NCBI GenBank assembly: GCA_965660815.1
Contig: CBFIBG010000089.1
Coordinates: forward strand, 1-64,000
Source: Glaciecola sp965660815
Lineage (GTDB): Bacteria; Pseudomonadota; Gammaproteobacteria; Enterobacterales; Alteromonadaceae
Direction: 5' to 3'
Length of the DNA stretch: 64,000 nucleotides
Shown here: one piece after another, positions 62,585-64,000 of the stretch
Layout of the letters: every line of letters begins with the position of its first letter
How positions within the stretch are numbered: the first letter of the stretch is position 1
The notes under the pieces: model-generated
Database searches by the model: none
Seen by the model: the letters and a program-made list of their open reading frames with translations, nothing else
What the model was told of the DNA's origin: nothing
Position numbers and translations under genes: made by a program

Positions 62585-64000
62585 ATGAAATCACTGAACG
62601 CACGCGCCGTCTTGTTGCTCACCTCGAGCATCCTGTTGGTTATTTATTTTTACTTTTTTTTGAGCGTTGCAAGGTCTATCAAAGCAGAAGCCTTTGAGAA
62701 TTTCGAGTCTGAAGCCAGCGCTGCCAGTTCAGAAATCTCCCGTGTTCTGAACAACGCCAGAGACAGCCTGCGCGATGTCATTGCGCTGTTTGTCAGCAGT
62801 AGTCATGTCAGTGAGCAGGAATTTCAGCAATTTATCAGCGAAAGCCAGTTTTTTCAACGCAATCAAAACATCCGGGCAATTGCCGTTGGGCCAGTATTAG
62901 AGAACGATCAGCTAGAAAGCTTTAATATTGCGCTTGGGAGCAATTCGGCCATTAGGCAGGCACTTGGATATCCTCAATTCAAACCCGTAATACCGCAATC
63001 ACGTGATGTTGCTATCCCTCTGGCATTGGTCGAATCGCCAGCAGGGCGAGAGGGTATTATCGGTTTTGACATGGCTTCGAATGAGGCTAGGCTCGACACA
63101 GCCAGAGCAAGTATCAAAAGCGGCAGCATTGCTATGACGCCTCCCGTAAACTTATCCCAAGACCCGTCCGATGCTTACCCTTCGGTCTTACTGATTGGTA
63201 GTTCGAAAAACGCCAAGATTGACTATCTGACAAAGCCACCTAAAGATTTCGAACCAATCCTGATTTTTGCCGCCAGTTTTACCCCTGGTGCTGCTATCAA
63301 ACAGATAATTTCCAGAAACGGCAATCGGCTATTTGAGGTTAATATTGTTGACGTATCCAATCAAAAGACAGTTATATTTCAAGGTTTTACGCCCAATGAT
63401 AAAGCCCCTTACAGGACAGATAACTTGCAGTTTGCCGGTCGCGATTGGTCAATCCAATACTACCCTTCAGAGCAAATAACCAGCGCAATGCCGCCGTGGT
63501 TACTTGGACTGTTCACATCAGGACTTTTGTTAATCATTGGCTTGGCATGGTCAATAAACGCATTGATTCAGACCCGTGAATCATTGAAAGAGCAGGTGGC
63601 AGAACAGACGCAAGATCTTAAAAAAGCCAATCTTGCAGCCGAGGAAGCCAGAAAACGCTTAGAGGAAGCTCAGAGAATTGCCAAGGTCGGTAGTTGGCAC
63701 TTGGATGTTAAGAGCAATGAAATGACATGGACGGAGGAACTCTACCGCATTTATGGGTTCAATCCAGAACAACCTTTACCCCCCCTTAGTGAACATGGAA
63801 AACGATTCACCCCCAAAAGTGCCGAGCTATGGGTTTCTTCCATGGCCAAAATGAGGGAAACCGGCGTCGCTTTCGAGCTTGAGGTTGAGACTTTACACCA
63901 AGATAGAAGCAATGGATGGATGTGGATACGAGGAGAACGGGTGGACGATGAAAATGGAGTAACCATTGCGCTTCAAGGTGTGTCTATGGACATAACCGAG
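62585..64000 (+). CDS. CHASE-PAS membrane sensor (kinase or diguanylate cyclase), 5' part
   Basis: The frame is open from the ATG at 62585 to the window end (472 codons) and continues outside. TM1 is at about 7-27 (VLLLTSSILLVIYFYFFLSV). A periplasmic CHASE-like domain follows (about 30-305), containing EFQQFISESQFFQRNQNIRAIAVGP and VAIPLALVESPAGREGIIGFD. TM2 lies near 306-326 (LGLFTSGLLLIIGLAWSI). Then come a coiled coil (VAEQTQDLKKANLAAEEARKRLEEAQ) and a PAS domain with PAC end (IAKVGSWHLDVKSNEMTWTEELYRIYGF... WMWIRGERVDDENG... LQGVSMDITE). The output domain is not visible: a histidine kinase, GGDEF or EAL are all possible. Codons look more GC-rich than in the preceding genes. Confidence 0.85.
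   Translation, partial: MKSLNARAVLLLTSSILLVIYFYFFLSVARSIKAEAFENFESEASAASSEISRVLNNARDSLRDVIALFVSSSHVSEQEFQQFISESQFFQRNQNIRAIAVGPVLENDQLESFNIALGSNSAIRQALGYPQFKPVIPQSRDVAIPLALVESPAGREGIIGFDMASNEARLDTARASIKSGSIAMTPPVNLSQDPSDAYPSVLLIGSSKNAKIDYLTKPPKDFEPILIFAASFTPGAAIKQIISRNGNRLFEVNIVDVSNQKTVIFQGFTPNDKAPYRTDNLQFAGRDWSIQYYPSEQITSAMPPWLLGLFTSGLLLIIGLAWSINALIQTRESLKEQVAEQTQDLKKANLAAEEARKRLEEAQRIAKVGSWHLDVKSNEMTWTEELYRIYGFNPEQPLPPLSEHGKRFTPKSAELWVSSMAKMRETGVAFELEVETLHQDRSNGWMWIRGERVDDENGVTIALQGVSMDITE

Noticed and set aside
1..64000. CRISPR arrays, rRNA or complete tRNA genes, prophage
   Set aside because: No regularly spaced palindromic repeats, rRNA-like blocks or phage structural genes were seen; the only long array is coding (TSP3).

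Overview
The window looks like chromosomal DNA from a moderately low-GC, Gram-negative, aerobic gammaproteobacterium of the Alteromonadales, close to Alteromonadaceae such as Glaciecola or Paraglaciecola. The reasons are the gmk-rpoZ-spoT-trmH-recG neighbourhood, the hemCDXY operon, a methylcitrate cluster with acnD/prpF, DUF6746, PEP-CTERM and GlyGly-CTERM surface proteins, and abundant signalling genes. Genus and species cannot be fixed from this sequence alone.

Layout. 1-717: 3' end of a YhiN-type flavoprotein. 1378-3359: arsenic operon arsR-arsC-arsH, ending in a truncated ACR3 arsenite pump, followed by a remnant of an S41 peptidase gene: a decayed patch. 3850-6359: a sortable surface protein, a DUF6746 protein behind a possible Fur box, an ICMT-like membrane methyltransferase and a Prx5-type peroxiredoxin. 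6530-20735 (all minus strand): the housekeeping block gmk-DUF1835-rpoZ-spoT-ridA-trmH and recG-rsmJ. It is split by an inserted group of an MscS channel, an alpha/beta hydrolase, a large lipoprotein and a TraF-like outer-membrane protein. 21272-26284: an esterase followed by hemC-hemD-hemX-hemY. 26420-32109 (minus): a signalling block of HTH-receiver protein, sensor kinase, response regulator with a degenerate HD-GYP domain, and a chemoreceptor. 32408-37198: peptidoglycan recycling (anmK, nagZ), an ABC-F protein and a lytic transglycosylase. 37345-47040: propionate catabolism by the 2-methylcitrate cycle (GntR-prpB-prpC-acnD-prpF, plus prpE), with a repeat-containing lipoprotein between the two transcription units.

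47323-62264 is the accessory part. It holds a large thrombospondin type 3 repeat surface protein with exactly seventeen 105-bp repeats, an ECF sigma/anti-sigma/coiled-coil operon, and a divergent 1495-residue multi-domain membrane protein. That protein combines Cache-like periplasmic sensors with a cytoplasmic NTPase-like module lacking a Walker A motif. A DUF1275 membrane protein and a PEP-CTERM protein follow. This sigma/giant-sensor locus is my best candidate for an undescribed system. The right edge (62335-64000) has an IS66-type transposase remnant and then a CHASE-PAS sensor gene, apparently richer in GC, that runs off the window.

Metabolic links: propionyl-CoA made by PrpE feeds PrpC, AcnD/PrpF and PrpB to pyruvate and succinate. 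AnmK and NagZ, with the nearby transglycosylase, belong to cell-wall turnover. HemC and HemD make uroporphyrinogen III. SpoT, Gmk and the omega subunit link guanine nucleotides, (p)ppGpp and RNA polymerase. All family calls are from reading motifs; no database search was run.
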